A stretch of 64,000 nt of DNA. It comes from Sclerodactyla briareus. Its lineage: Eukaryota > Echinodermata > Holothuroidea > Dendrochirotida > Sclerodactylidae. The DNA is taken from assembly GCA_026419785.1 (NCBI GenBank), contig JAODTK010005841.1, positions 424,306-488,305 of the forward strand. The letters are read 5' to 3'. The notes under the pieces are model-generated. The model was not told the DNA's origin and made no database searches. It saw only the letters and a list, made by a program, of their open reading frames with translations. Positions 44,346 through 55,665 of this stretch are shown here, piece by piece; position 1 is the stretch's first letter; every line of letters starts with the position of its first letter. Made by a program: the position numbers and the translations under genes.

Positions 44346-46275
44346 ATGCCAATTACTTTTAACTCTTTGGAGCTGAAAAATTGATTTGATTTTATTTCGA
44401 TTGGCTCAGGAACAGGAAGCCAAGTAAGACCTATCAAGGAAAACCCTGGCTTGATTAGTGTGGATGGGCCAAGGCGATAACTCGCCTTCTCTTCTCGATT
44501 AGTGCTGTGATGATATCGAGGTAGTGGTGTAACCAATCCAAACCTGTTCCCAGGACCGCCATTTCACGTCCCCTCCGAAGGACGATCTGTGAACTCTAGT
44601 ACCCGACTCTCTCGGAACCGCTGGAGGAGCGGTGACAACACCAGCAACTTATTGCCTCGGGTTCGGGGAGTATATTAAAAAAGTCAAATGGCCATGCAAT
44701 AAATTCGCTTTAGACTAGCGGAGGACAAAAGAAGGCACATCGAAACGAGACCGAGACCAGCAAGGTCCGAGCCCACCGAGATCGAGACCGAATGTATATA
44801 GTCAGTGTATAGGACAACAATTCGAAGTCCGAACTGTATTGTAGGCCTATTTACACCCACATGCTCTACTTCCGAAATGATATACAAACCTCTGCTCATT
44901 GATACATTTGCTTTTTCCACGATCGGCAAAACAAGTCAACACTTCTTCTTCCTGATCATTCTCCAGTCGAGGAGGAATAAGTCTAACCACTGAGCATAAA
45001 TCATGAGTGGTGCCATGTGAGCATGCACGCCCATTCCCGTCAGCCCCCTCTCCCAGTTCGCCACATTTATCGGTAGAGCCATGAACCAGTATACACACCC
45101 CTCATCACATTTAAAATGTAAAAATCAGATTGTGGAGACCCCGCCAGGATGCAGAGTGCAGACTGACCTCTATGTCATTCAACAGTACTGAATATGGTAC
45201 CGATACACAATTACAATTGCCACTGCGACTGCCATGGATGAGCTCCCCCCCCCCCCCCCCCTCCCACCTCTTCACTTGTTCTACCTCTTCTTTTGGCCTA
45301 GGAGCGTTCTTTCTCTGCATCCTTCATGCAGGCATTCAGAATACTACGGCTTCCTGAATCAGGAAATTATTGATCATCTCTCTCAGTATCTAATCCAAAT
45401 AGCTTCTTATGTCGTACCCCCCCCCCCCCCCACCCCCTGGACACCCACTTTCCTTATGTAGCCGGGTGGGCGCTATTGTGTCTCCATCCGTAGCCCCATC
45501 CCTACATCCCAAAATCATACCAATAACTTGACCCCTTCAAATGAATTACCATTAGCTTTTGTCCTATGATTAGATGACCAATTTCATATACCATGTACGG
45601 TAACGTTAGGCCTCATTGTTGTCAAAATGAGAATTCAGTGTTTAGGCCAGGTTTCTACTCGTGGACCTATTCACAAATACCAGTAGAGTTTCAAGGTGGT
45701 CATTTTTCCACTAATCAACAGCTAGCAAATGCCCCCTGGACAAACAATGCACCACTGGGGCTAGGCCTAGTACTACTAGTACTTCGTAGACGCTCGAGCA
45801 TAGGGGTATGGGCGATTCGCATGTTGCCGTCTGCGTGTGATTACCAATAACCCCACCCCACTGTCGAAGTAGCCTATCACCAGAAAGGCATGACCTTATT
45901 CCGTGTGCTTGGTAGGGAATGAACCGCAGCTGCGGAAAAGTTCGGTATCCAGATTTGCCACCCTTGGTGAAGAAATTCGATCCAACTGCTGATGTAGAAA
46001 GATAGCCGATTGGCAAAGCAACGTTTTATATGGGCGAAATACTTTATTTATGCAGGCCATCATAAAAGTTGGAGAGGGGGCACGACTATACCGACCCCTT
46101 AGTGTGTGTGCCCTTACCGGGGCCCGACTGCATTCACTTTGCCGATTTCTCGCCGGAGAAGACATCCGAAAAATATGCAGTGTTCTAAAACAACACTATA
46201 AAAACGCGCGTGTAGACCTATATAATATAATCAAAACTAATAAACTCTGTTGCAAATTTTGTCATCTCACAACAG
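44047..46275 (+). other. Intron of the epimerase gene (2,229 bp, phase 1)
   Basis: The donor is 'ttatcg|gtgagt' and the acceptor 'tctcacaacag|gttta'. Joining g|gt makes a glycine and restores the frame: IYDFI-G-LPTRPINLHQ, which agrees with the family order around '...F.FLG.P......l.' in the sulfotransferase domain. The intron carries a local tandem duplication that copies its own donor, two C tracts (45,243-45,262 and 45,418-45,431), and unassigned DNA. Its open frames (81-101 codons) are not recognisable proteins. Confidence 0.85.
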
Positions 46276-46505
46276 GTTTACCAACCAGACCGATCAACCT
46301 TCACCAGGCCCTCCAAGTCACTCGCAGTGATGTGTATCACATACCGTACGAGGGAACTATAGGCAGACATTCAATCGATGCATGGAAGAACGTGCTTTCT
46401 CCCGATCAGGTCCACGATATCCGCCAGATTTGTGGAGAGTTAATGGTAAAATGGGGTACAATGACCCTCGAGAAATGTCCCACAAACACTATTCTGGCCG
46501 CCCGC
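46276..46505 (+). CDS. DSEL: Dermatan-sulfate epimerase-like protein, last exon
   Basis: This exon encodes the end of the sulfotransferase-like domain: LPTRPINLHQALQVTRSDVY, then HIPYEGTIGRHSIDAWKN, LSPDQVHDIRQICGELMVK. It parallels the family C-terminus ('..f.lPYEG.i....W...L......i...C..lm..lGYp'), with the YEG and W-K residues kept. The terminal 'GY' is read only if one base is added at the A run near 46,447 (shifted frame: KMGYNDPREM), another hint of homopolymer error. No stop lies before the F2 repeat begins at 46,506; the open frame runs into it to a TAA at 46,695-46,697, so the true C-terminus is unclear. Confidence 0.85.
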
Positions 46506-47183
46506 CAAGGTGGCGCCAGCGGAGAAGAGGGGGGCAGGGGACCCCCCCTCCGTCGGGGAAGCCTGCCCCCCCCCCCTCGTCGGGGATTTTTTCCCATCTC
46601 GTCGGGGAGCCCGAGTGGGTACGCTAAAATTTACACACCCGACGAGGGCCCGCCGAGTAACTTTCATAATATTGCCGAGCTCCTCGCTCAAGTTTAAGAT
46701 CAGCGTATCCATCCTCCTATATCTTCCTACACACTATATACAATAGTGGCAGGTATAGATAGGATACACAAGTCCTATGAATATCTTCGAAATGTCCATG
46801 CAAAGAGATTAATGTTACAATTATGTTGGGGAGGATGATCGCTCTGCCGTCTATCACTGTTTTGCATTTGTGTCAAGTGGTGTGCTCTCGCGACGCAAAT
46901 ACTCCCAATGCCCACGCATTTCCTGTGCAGTAATCGGGAATACCTTAATTACCATATTCTACTAAGAGCGCCTGATTGCGTGGGGTGCTAGGCCTACTAA
47001 GAGTAAACATTGCCCTCCGCAATGTGTTTCGTTTGGTTCATTTTTCTTTGAACCAAAAAGTAGAAAAAAAGAAAACCTAAAAATGCAGGTTTTGACCTGG
47101 GGTAGAGCGAGGCTCGTCGGGGAACCTGGACCCCTCGTCGGGGAATTCGGACCCCCGTCAGGGCAATCCTGGCGCCACCACTG
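46506..47183 (+). mobile_element. Dispersed repeat family F2, copy B
   Basis: Ends are 'caaggtggcgccag' (46,506) and 'ctggcgccaccactg' (47,169-47,183), inverted repeats of about 12 bases. Sub-terminal 'ctcgtcgggga' motifs recur at both ends in the same orientation. The interior is colinear with 6.71-7.39 kb. It carries no transposase. It begins directly after the last recognisable codons of the epimerase gene, so it may supply that transcript's 3' end. Confidence 0.75.
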
Positions 47184-50100
47184 CGGCGCCCGCCTTGACC
47201 GTAGGGACGATGAAGCCAGCTGGACTATTTGGTATCCACTTGATATAAATTTTACCAAGATACCCTTGTGAACTGAAAGTGTATCGACTTGGGTCACAGG
47301 GCCATTCTAAAGGGAACGATAACTTGAATGTAATATTTGACCTGTGCCAAGTCAAACACTGGGTGCCAATAATCTGCGGGGACTGGTTACGATGTGCTTC
47401 CTGGACTGTTATTGCATTGCAACCGACTAACCCCACGAACATTTACAAGCATTAAAGGGGCATAATATGTCATCGTTTAAATTCTACGTCTTGGCCCACA
47501 ATTGTCCATTCTTTTTGATGAATGCATTACCAACTTATTTACAGTGATCAGTGACTGCTGGTGCACCTTTGACCTTGTGAAGGTGAAAGGTCATTAAAAA
47601 AGCACAATAGGCAGATTGTGTGCAGTTGCTTTTCTGTCCCCCAATTATTCAATATTTGATAGCTGTTGCCCAAACTATGATACAGTGATTGTTGCCCGCT
47701 GTAGCATTTTTGACCCTATGATTTCTAGGCTATTAGTCCTCAATACTCACAGTTAGCTACTGCATGCAGCGGGCAAAATAAAATAAAAAACTCTATAAAA
47801 AGTACATTTTCTTGAATTGTATCATTGTGTCCTTGTGGTGCTTTCTGCCCGTGTTCACCTCGTAAAAAGAAAAGAAAAAAACATTGCCATTATGAATTAG
47901 GACAGCTAAATCAGCTATTATGTGAAATGCTGTTAATCCCTCAGTCTCTACAAAGAGTGAAAAAATAGCATTTCCTTGAAATTTAACCTGCGCAATATGT
48001 GGGACTTTGTAGAGCCTAATGCTGGGTGTTCAGTACCAAGAAACCACTACTACGTACACTACAAACGTTTACTTATTGTTAATACATTGCGACCGGATTC
48101 AGCGTGTGGGGGACCCGGGGCAAGCGCGCGGTATGTGGGGCCGGGGGCCCATGATACAGCTGGCGGAACACCTGAACTTAGAGACTGGTACAGTCAGTAC
48201 CAGGGATACTCAAATTATAGCCTAATATACCCTCCAAAACAGACATTTGATTGAACAAACACTTATTTATTCCGGTGTAAGAAAAAATACTAATTGTATA
48301 CTGATATGTGTTTACATAAACTCTCCCTCTATTGTTGCATCAACAGTATTATGAAACAAGAACCCACATTTTTTTCCGGGGGGGGGGCAGTATTTCCTGA
48401 TATAACGAATAAATTATTGTATTTCAAGTCTCAGTGCCAAACAACCGAGTAGTGACCGGCAAACAATAAAAGCAGGAATTTGATGAAACGTTTCTGAGGT
48501 TATATTTCTACTCATGAATCGGGACATTGCACAATACCATATGGGATGCGGACCAATAGGGACTGCAGTGGCGACTAGCCCACTTCGTTAGACAACAGCT
48601 AGGGAAAATGAGGTATCTTTAGCCGTTAATAATTAACTGAGATAAAATCAATGACCGTTACAAACCTTACATCCAGTCCAGCGACGGCAACATGCCGTAA
48701 TCTCGTCGAATGCATTGCCTGCATGCAATGACGTGCCAGGTATCCAAACCTAATTCACTTGAGAGTTGCACATCAAAGACGTAATGCAACCTTGCGGTTT
48801 TGGGGCAATACTCAGGACCTGCCCGAATTTTAGCGCCATACGAAAACACGTCATAACACAGAAAGTGATAAAACGCGCCGCGAAGATCGCACAATTTTGG
48901 TGGTTTAGTGCAAAGTTAAACAGAAATTCGGGCATAATGTAAAAAAAAAATCGGACAATCAATAAAAAATCGAGTAACTCAGCCCAATTTTGGCTCAATT
49001 CACTGCCTGATTTTTGTTGTTGAAATCTTGGGGGTTGGGGCTGCGGCGGTAGCCTAGTCCTTCTCTCCCTACGTCGCCTATGATGTGCATTGCCCTCCCC
49101 CTCCAAAAAGCAAAATCGCTAGGAGACTAAAAGGATATCAGTTTGATTAGCCTATCAGCTGGGTGGTAGACTCAGTCTATCGAAGTTGAAAAAGGGAATT
49201 CTGCGCATACTGCCCATCTGCCCATATGTGTGGAATAAATTAGTGTCACAGGTGATCCACCGTGATCACATAACAAATCTACAGATTACGTAATTTGACA
49301 TCGGCAGCCTAGTTAGTAAATCACTTGGTTTGAAAGGCCTGTATTCTTTCAGCACTTTCATGCTTGCAAATTCAGAGAGGATTTCATCATAATTCAGCGA
49401 TCTCAAAATGTCACTTTTAATAGCGAGAATACCGAGGTTCGCTAGCCTCTGTTAGGGCATCGTGCTTATCATGTGATTTTGAATAAACCTAAGTTTTGAA
49501 AATGACTTTTCACCGCCTCAATTTGGTACAATCAGATGAAAGGTGAAATCCCAAAGCATTTCGGTATGAGGAAACGTGTCTTTTACTCTTAAATGTGGGG
49601 TCCCAAATGTGGGGGTCCAAATGTAGGGGCCCGGGGTACGTGCCCCTCCTATAATACGCTAGTGCTGGAATAACTAGAAACGACTGGTCTAATTCCCACC
49701 ACCTGACCACGAGAGGTTGGTCATGCAGTGGATTTCATTTGACTCGACTAATGAAGCGGCGTTTCCATGCACGTGGGCGGGCGGGCGTTTTCTCGAATCG
49801 GTGTTAGCGATTTTACCCGCGTGGTATTTCGTAATCGATTTCCGGGGATTTCCCTGCAATCTTGCTGGCTTGTAGCCCGATAATACAGAGTAGAGGAACA
49901 ATGTTATGTTCAAATCAGTTCCAAACAACACTCAAACTGTTTTAACACTCGTAATGATGTCTTATACACATTTTCTCTATTTTCAACGGCCAGACACCTG
50001 TTTGAACACACATTGGCATGTTCAAACCATTGACGTGTCAAGTATATGCTAATTAAATCTCCAAAAACCTGTCAATTGTGAAGTTGTAATGTATTTTAAG

Positions 50101-50590
50101 CGTTATCGTTGACATTTAGTACAATGGTTCTAAGAAACCAAACACCGGTGTTTAATTTTAGGTTTAAATACTAGCAGCGTAGGAGTTCGCTAAATAATGA
50201 AGAATTAAAATAAATACACGGTTCTAATATAGCGAATATACACACTAAAAGTGGGAACAGGTACGTGTGTTAAAACGCGGCACCCGCCCGCCAGCGTACG
50301 TGGAAACACGGCTTAACGTCGAGACGTCTGAAGAGAGGACGTTTCGCGGATTAGCGTTTAATTACAAAACGAACAGCGGTAGCCAAAATGGCCGCTAAAA
50401 GACTTCCTGCATGAGCCACGAGTGGACCGTTTTCTTCAAACGGACGACCGCCGTAAGAAGTGACCATTCCAACCGGATCACGGTGCCCAAGCATACTATT
50501 TTGCCTTCAGGATAGGCCCCCGAAGTGACTTAGTTTTGATTATGTCGAAGGCAAAATGAAATTATGCAGTCATGCACCGTTGCGTATGCG
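47184..50590. other. Unassigned DNA
   Basis: No gene, RNA or complete element is recognised. 47,560-47,620 has 'tgaccttgtgaaggtgaaaggtca', an inverted TGACCT/AGGTCA-like pair. An 'aaaaataaaataaaa' A-rich stretch lies near 47,770. The 118-codon minus frame at 48,750-49,106 is low complexity and unrecognised. Near 49,590-49,640 there are short repeats of 'ccaaatgtgggg'. Confidence 0.45.
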
Positions 50591-50605
50591 TGGTGTGTGT
50601 CTGTG

Positions 50606-50664
<59 letters not shown>

Positions 50665-51450
50665 CACCCATGTCAGCACGATATCTAACATACACAAAAA
50701 CTGGTAACACGTTCAAATTAGGTATGTGGGTTGCACATAGGGGGAGGATGACCCGATGTTTTTGGGGCCGGTCAAGTTCGATTCAAGGTCACGAGAGGGC
50801 AAAGTTCAAAGCTGTCAGCACGATATCTAACGAACGCGAGTATCTATCAAGTTCAAATTGGGTATGTGGGTAGCATGTATGGTGAGGATGAACCCTATGT
50901 GTTTGGTGTCAGGTCAAGGTCATTCGAGGTCACCATTCTCCTAAAAGGAAATTCGTCCTATATCTCGGCAACGAAACGTTGGAGGACGTCGTAAATGGCA
51001 AAGTTTTGGTGTCTGGGTGAAATACATCTGGGGACCGACTCTTGCCCTCATTTGAACCTTTTGACCTCATTTGACCTTTTGACCTCATTGACCTTTTGAC
51101 CTGGTTGATTGATGTTTTTTTGTGTTGGCCAGATGCGTCTTGTTGAGACAACAAAAAGTCAATGCACTACCATACTCCGATACTCGATCCACAAGCTCTC
51201 TCAATGAATGGGAAGGTTAAAGACAGCTAAACACGAAATGTGATAAAATTGGCATTTGACATCTGACTCGTCAGCATGATATCTAGTGAATAAAATATCT
51301 ATTAAGTTTCAAATTCGTGTGTGGATTGTACACATGATGAGATAAACCCTATGTTTTTGGTATCAGGGCAAAGGTCCTCCAGGTCACCATAGGACAATCC
51401 TATATCTCTGCAACGATTAATTGTACAGAGTGAGACAAGCATATAGCCAA
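50591..51450 (+). repeat. F5 repeat: (TG)n plus duplicated GTCAGCACGATATC unit
   Basis: A TG tract (50,596-50,662) is followed by 'gacacccatgtcagcacgat', 'atctaacatacacaaaaact' and 'aggtatgtgggttgcaca'. A second unit starts at about 50,813 ('tgtcagcacgatatctaacg', 'gggtatgtgggtagca'), and a third at about 51,270 ('gtcagcatgatatctagtga'). The units are about 130 and 455 bp apart. It shares the TG-then-GTCAGCACGA layout with 8.4 kb. Noncoding. Confidence 0.8.
51062..51103 (-). promoter_or_regulatory. TGACCT half-site array
   Basis: Five TGACCT hexamers occur in about 41 bp ('ttgacctcatttgacctttt', 'gacctcattgaccttttgac', 'ct'), regularly spaced with 8-10-bp periodicity. On the minus strand they read AGGTCA, the nuclear-receptor half-site. 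It sits inside the F5 repeat with no gene nearby. Confidence 0.5.
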
Positions 51451-51454
51451 CCAA

Positions 51455-51790
51455 ACAAATATTTCCCCAGTGAAGACAGTACAAATTCTTGCATTGTCAG
51501 TGATCATATATGAAGGGTGGTATTGGACTAGCACAAATATTCCCCAGTCAGCCGTTAGACGTAACAAATTCTGAATTGTTATTTAGGGTTATTCCTGAGC
51601 GGTTTGAGTATTGGATAGACAAAATATCCCCAGTTAAGACAGTACAAATTCTGAATTTTCATTTATTATTATCCTGATAGGTTTGAGTATTGGACTAGCA
51701 CAAATATTCCCCCTGTGAGGACAGTACAAATTTTTAATTGTCATGGTTATTATATTCCTGATATGTTTGAATATTTGACTAGCACCGGTG
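51455..51790. repeat. ~80-bp tandem repeat, about four copies
   Basis: 'aaatatt(t)cccc' plus 'gacagtacaaattct' recurs with the CCCC block near 51,464, 51,542, 51,628 and 51,709. Each unit also has 'gtttga(g/a)tatt(g)gact'. The units are degenerate, with periods of 77-86 bp. Noncoding. Confidence 0.8.
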
Positions 51791-54700
51791 ACCAGCTTAT
51801 ATGTACTTCCTGATCTGTAGGGGTTGATGCTACGGGTTGGGTGGCAATTTGGTTTGCACCCCCCACCCCCTCCCCCGGTTTCATAGGCAGCCTTAGAAAA
51901 TTGAAAAATGTAGCACTAGTGAAGACTGACTACTGCATTTATTGCAAATCCTAATTGAAAGGCAGAAATGCCTCTTTTTGCGTATACTTCCTCTCTATTA
52001 GTGTTATATTTTACATTAAATTCCAGTGGCATTTTCTAAAGGAAGGTACAAAATTGGGATTAGTAACCATGGCTATAATTGGGAGGGTGCGAGGGAGGGG
52101 GGGGGGGTGGGGGAAGACTGGCAATTTTTCCAAAGGCCCTATCTTATTATTTACTCGAGGGGGGAGTTGCCAAGTTTATTGCTTGACATTAATTAAAAAA
52201 CGGTATATGATCTTCAAATTCCCATTTGACCAGTTATTACAGCAGAAAGCACACCAGGAAATGTGCTGAATTTAATTAGAACATCTATGGCTAGGCCACA
52301 ATGCTCTTCACCACTGCCTGCATTGTGTGTATCGTGTATACTATTGATCAGACCTTAGTATGGCTGGTAACATTGTCCCGCCAAATTCCCCAAAGGATTT
52401 AATCTCTTCAGTTGTTGTGTGAGACTGTAAGCCGGAAAAACCACAAAAAATGCCTGTCAGCCATTCAGTGTCGAAATGGTACCTGGCAATGGCAATGCTA
52501 AGAGGATTGAGGAGTGTGTATGTAATCCAATTAGTCTCTGGGTGCACTCAGTCTACTGATGATCTGATGTTTACTTTAAATTAACAGTTCGCTCTAAGCA
52601 CACTCCAGGATTAAATTACCAGTACTTGACAGGCAGGACTATTGGGTATAATTACTGTTTATGACCTATTCAGAGACAAGCCTCAGGCTAATGAGGATTA
52701 AAGGTTGTGTGTAGAAGCGTGAGGGGTAGTGAGTTGGGAGGACGAAAAAAGCAAGTCCAAGGAAGCTTCTGAAGTTGGGGAAGGGCACAAAATTTGTGGC
52801 ATTTTTGGCTATTGAGAAGAGTGACCGCATACCTGTACCCCCAGGAAGAAAATGGGTAGGGGTTGAGTCTATAAAATATTCTCTTCTTCCCCAGGCCTTC
52901 TATCTGGTGGTTGACAGTCACATGATGTGACGATTTGGGAAAGTGGTTGCCGGGAGAATCCACTATTTAAACCAATTTAGCCAGAAGTCTTACTGGATCG
53001 ACTCAATAGCCCACATAATTCAGGGATGTCTCAACATGGGCCTAAATACCACTAGAAAATTGCAAAAGATCTTGTCTGTTCTATTATCTATTTGTATATT
53101 ATATGCAGCCAGATATATTGGTTATGGGAGGGGCGCATGGGGTGGGCCAATACCCACCAATGTAGGAGGGAATAGTGATTTGGAAGCCTCGTGAAAAGTT
53201 TAACCCTAAATATAGCAATAAGACATTTGTTGATGGACTGGTAAAATAGCTATTGATACAAGTATTTAAACAGTTATGCACTTTGCATGCATCAATTGAA
53301 TGACCCACCCCTTGACCCAGACACAAGGTGAGTATTGCATTGGTGGTCATCAAATGATGCACACCTCAGTCACTTTTGTGCCTGAATGCAAAATAATGAA
53401 AATTGAATAACCCACAGTCACTTTAAAAGACCACAGACTACTTGCTGTTACGAATTGAAACGGATTGACTGGCCAAGACTTACTACCCCTCAGTCACATT
53501 AGTGATTAATAATTAACGACATATGGTACAAGACCAACATGTGAGACACCATGCTATTTGGGGACACGAATGTACACAATGACTCACCTTGTCCAGGTAG
53601 TGGAGGGATTGCAATTGAACATATAGGCCTGTAGAAGAATGCATTTCTCATCCCCAACACATATACCCCCATGAGTTTTCTTTTAAAATCGTGATGATGT
53701 TGCTTGATGTTGTCGTCCGATTCCAAAGTAACCTGCCACTTCATTCACTTATCTGCTTTGACCACACCAGTGACGTATGAGTGATAAAGTTAGCTAAAGT
53801 GATCCTCACATTTAGCCTTGACTGCAGTCTACCGATCAGGTGTACGATCGCTGGTATTCCCACACTGAAATGCGAAAAAAGGCAAGGAATCACAGCAGGT
53901 TGCGTTCGTTAAACCTAAATCAGGAGTGATGAAAGAGGGAGGTGCTTTAAAGTGTTTATTTTCATTTTTTAATAACGAACACGTTTTGAAAATTCCTGAA
54001 CATTTTGACAAATCAGCAGTGTTCTCAGGGAATCTGGCTATCAAAAAAAATCCACGTCGTCTGATTTACACCTGCTTCAAGTCTGCAATATGACATTTCT
54101 AAAATGAGGGAGGATCCGTCCCTTCATCCTCTTGCCAGTAGCCACATCGAAGATGGTACACCAAATCTAGGGGACCACAGTGAGGAATACCTCAAATGTT
54201 TTCGCTTTGAATCCTATAATCAAAGGCAACTCACTTGGAGGTCTTCTCATGTGTGTGGATGAAAAAGCTAGCAGTCCAGCAACACACCATTCCAGGTAAA
54301 AAATCTAAATGATGTACCCGACTCGTTCAAACTAGTATGTACCCATCAAATCAATTGCAATGGGGGGGGGGGGATAGATTCTATAGGAAGACCCATGCTA
54401 AGGGTGTCACATATCCTTTGGTACTTGAATTCCTTACTAATAGGATTGACAAGGAAATCAAGATGAATGTAACCAGCAACACCTGCGAAAGTTACAGGGA
54501 ACAATCATGGGCGGCAGTACAGGAATTATGTGCCTGTTTCCAATAGACTCCCCCCAGCTGCTGAGGAAGCGTCCTAATGTAGAAGGGGCTATCAATCTTT
54601 AGTATGTTTCATGGTCGAAATTACCACATATCGTTGCAGGACTTTGGATGCTGCCTCATCACGATTCAAGTGACGTAGATGTAAATCATCAGTAGCACAC

Positions 54701-55372
54701 GGGCGTTGATCTGAATAAAATCCACACACGTCGAGACTGATAAACATACTGCATTAATTACAAGAACCTACCAGGAGACTGGAAACACTTGCCACATGGG
54801 ATAACAAGTATTGTCAGGCCCAGCGAACTCAAAGAGATGTTGAACGACACTAAAGTTTCAGCATCGGGACTAGCACTCCCCCCGTTAAGTAGCAGGACAC
54901 CACACCAACCCTGCTCTTTTGTTCCTTGTGGAATGTTGGGCAGTCCACCAAAGGAGAAGAAGAAACGCAACCCTGAATAAATTCCGCGAAAAAATCGCCA
55001 CAATTATTCATAGAAAACTTTCAACTATTTTCAACCTCATTACATTACAAAAAATGAGGAATTTATTCAAGAATGACGCCTCTGAAGCCTAAGATGATCG
55101 AAGCAGCTGTTTTAGCTCTGCGAAGGGTATGCGGCTTGTTGGGAATTGCCGTGCGAGTTCAGAAAAAAATGGAAATTAAAAAGAATAATCCATTCATCAG
55201 AAGTAAAAAATGTTTGGAGGTTGTAGAACAATTTCCAGATAAGATCTGATGAAGTGATTTTTCTGCAGGTAGGGTGTTTCCCCCTGATTTAGGGAAAAAA
55301 GGAAATGGTCGATGCGCAACGCCCACTCGTCCCGACCATAATTCAGTTCGACAGCGAGTGGAACGAAGTCGC
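51791..55372. other. Unassigned DNA with weak exon-like frames
   Basis: No known family is recognised. Between 54,104 and 54,260 a plus frame starts MREDPSLHPLASSHIEDGTP and another frame there reads NPIIKGNSLGGLLMCVDEKA, followed by 'ttccaggtaaaa', a donor-like site. 54,337-54,546 and 54,789-54,980 hold further short frames, the latter after a pyrimidine-poor acceptor-like 'accaggag'. These could be exons of an unrecognised gene, but the opposite strand is equally open, so I do not call them. Confidence 0.3.
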
Positions 55373-55665
55373 CCAGGCGTAGCCAGGAGCAGGGAATTTT
55401 GATGGGTGGCCATTGGATGACTAAGCGGAGCGCCACCATAGGTTGGGCAAAGGTAGCAGAATTTTTTTGCTTCGCTTCAAAACTGGCCAGATTGAGGAAA
55501 AGGCACTCCACGTGCAGTTAAACGGCATAAACCAACATCCTAAATATGAGATATAAGAAAAGAATTAATGTAAAAGTGGGCTAAGTTGTGTATGACTGGC
55601 ATTACGTAAAATAGGTTTTTCAGAAATCCGATAGGGGGGCCATGACCCCCCTCTGTCTACGCCAA
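55373..55665. mobile_element. ~290-bp MITE with GGCGTAGNCAG ends
   Basis: The left end 'ccaggcgtagccaggagcag' and the reverse complement of the right end 'attggcgtagacagaggggg' are inverted repeats. 'ctaagcggagcgccacc' lies inside and is shared with the fragment near 17.19 kb. The right end has the G/C-tract style of the other MITEs ('ggggggccatgaccccc'). No transposase. The 84- and 104-codon minus frames here are considered noise. Confidence 0.65.

Noticed and set aside
50556-50873. 105-codon frame with a Cys-Val repeat
   Set aside because: Translation of (TG)n plus repeat F5; no independent coding evidence.
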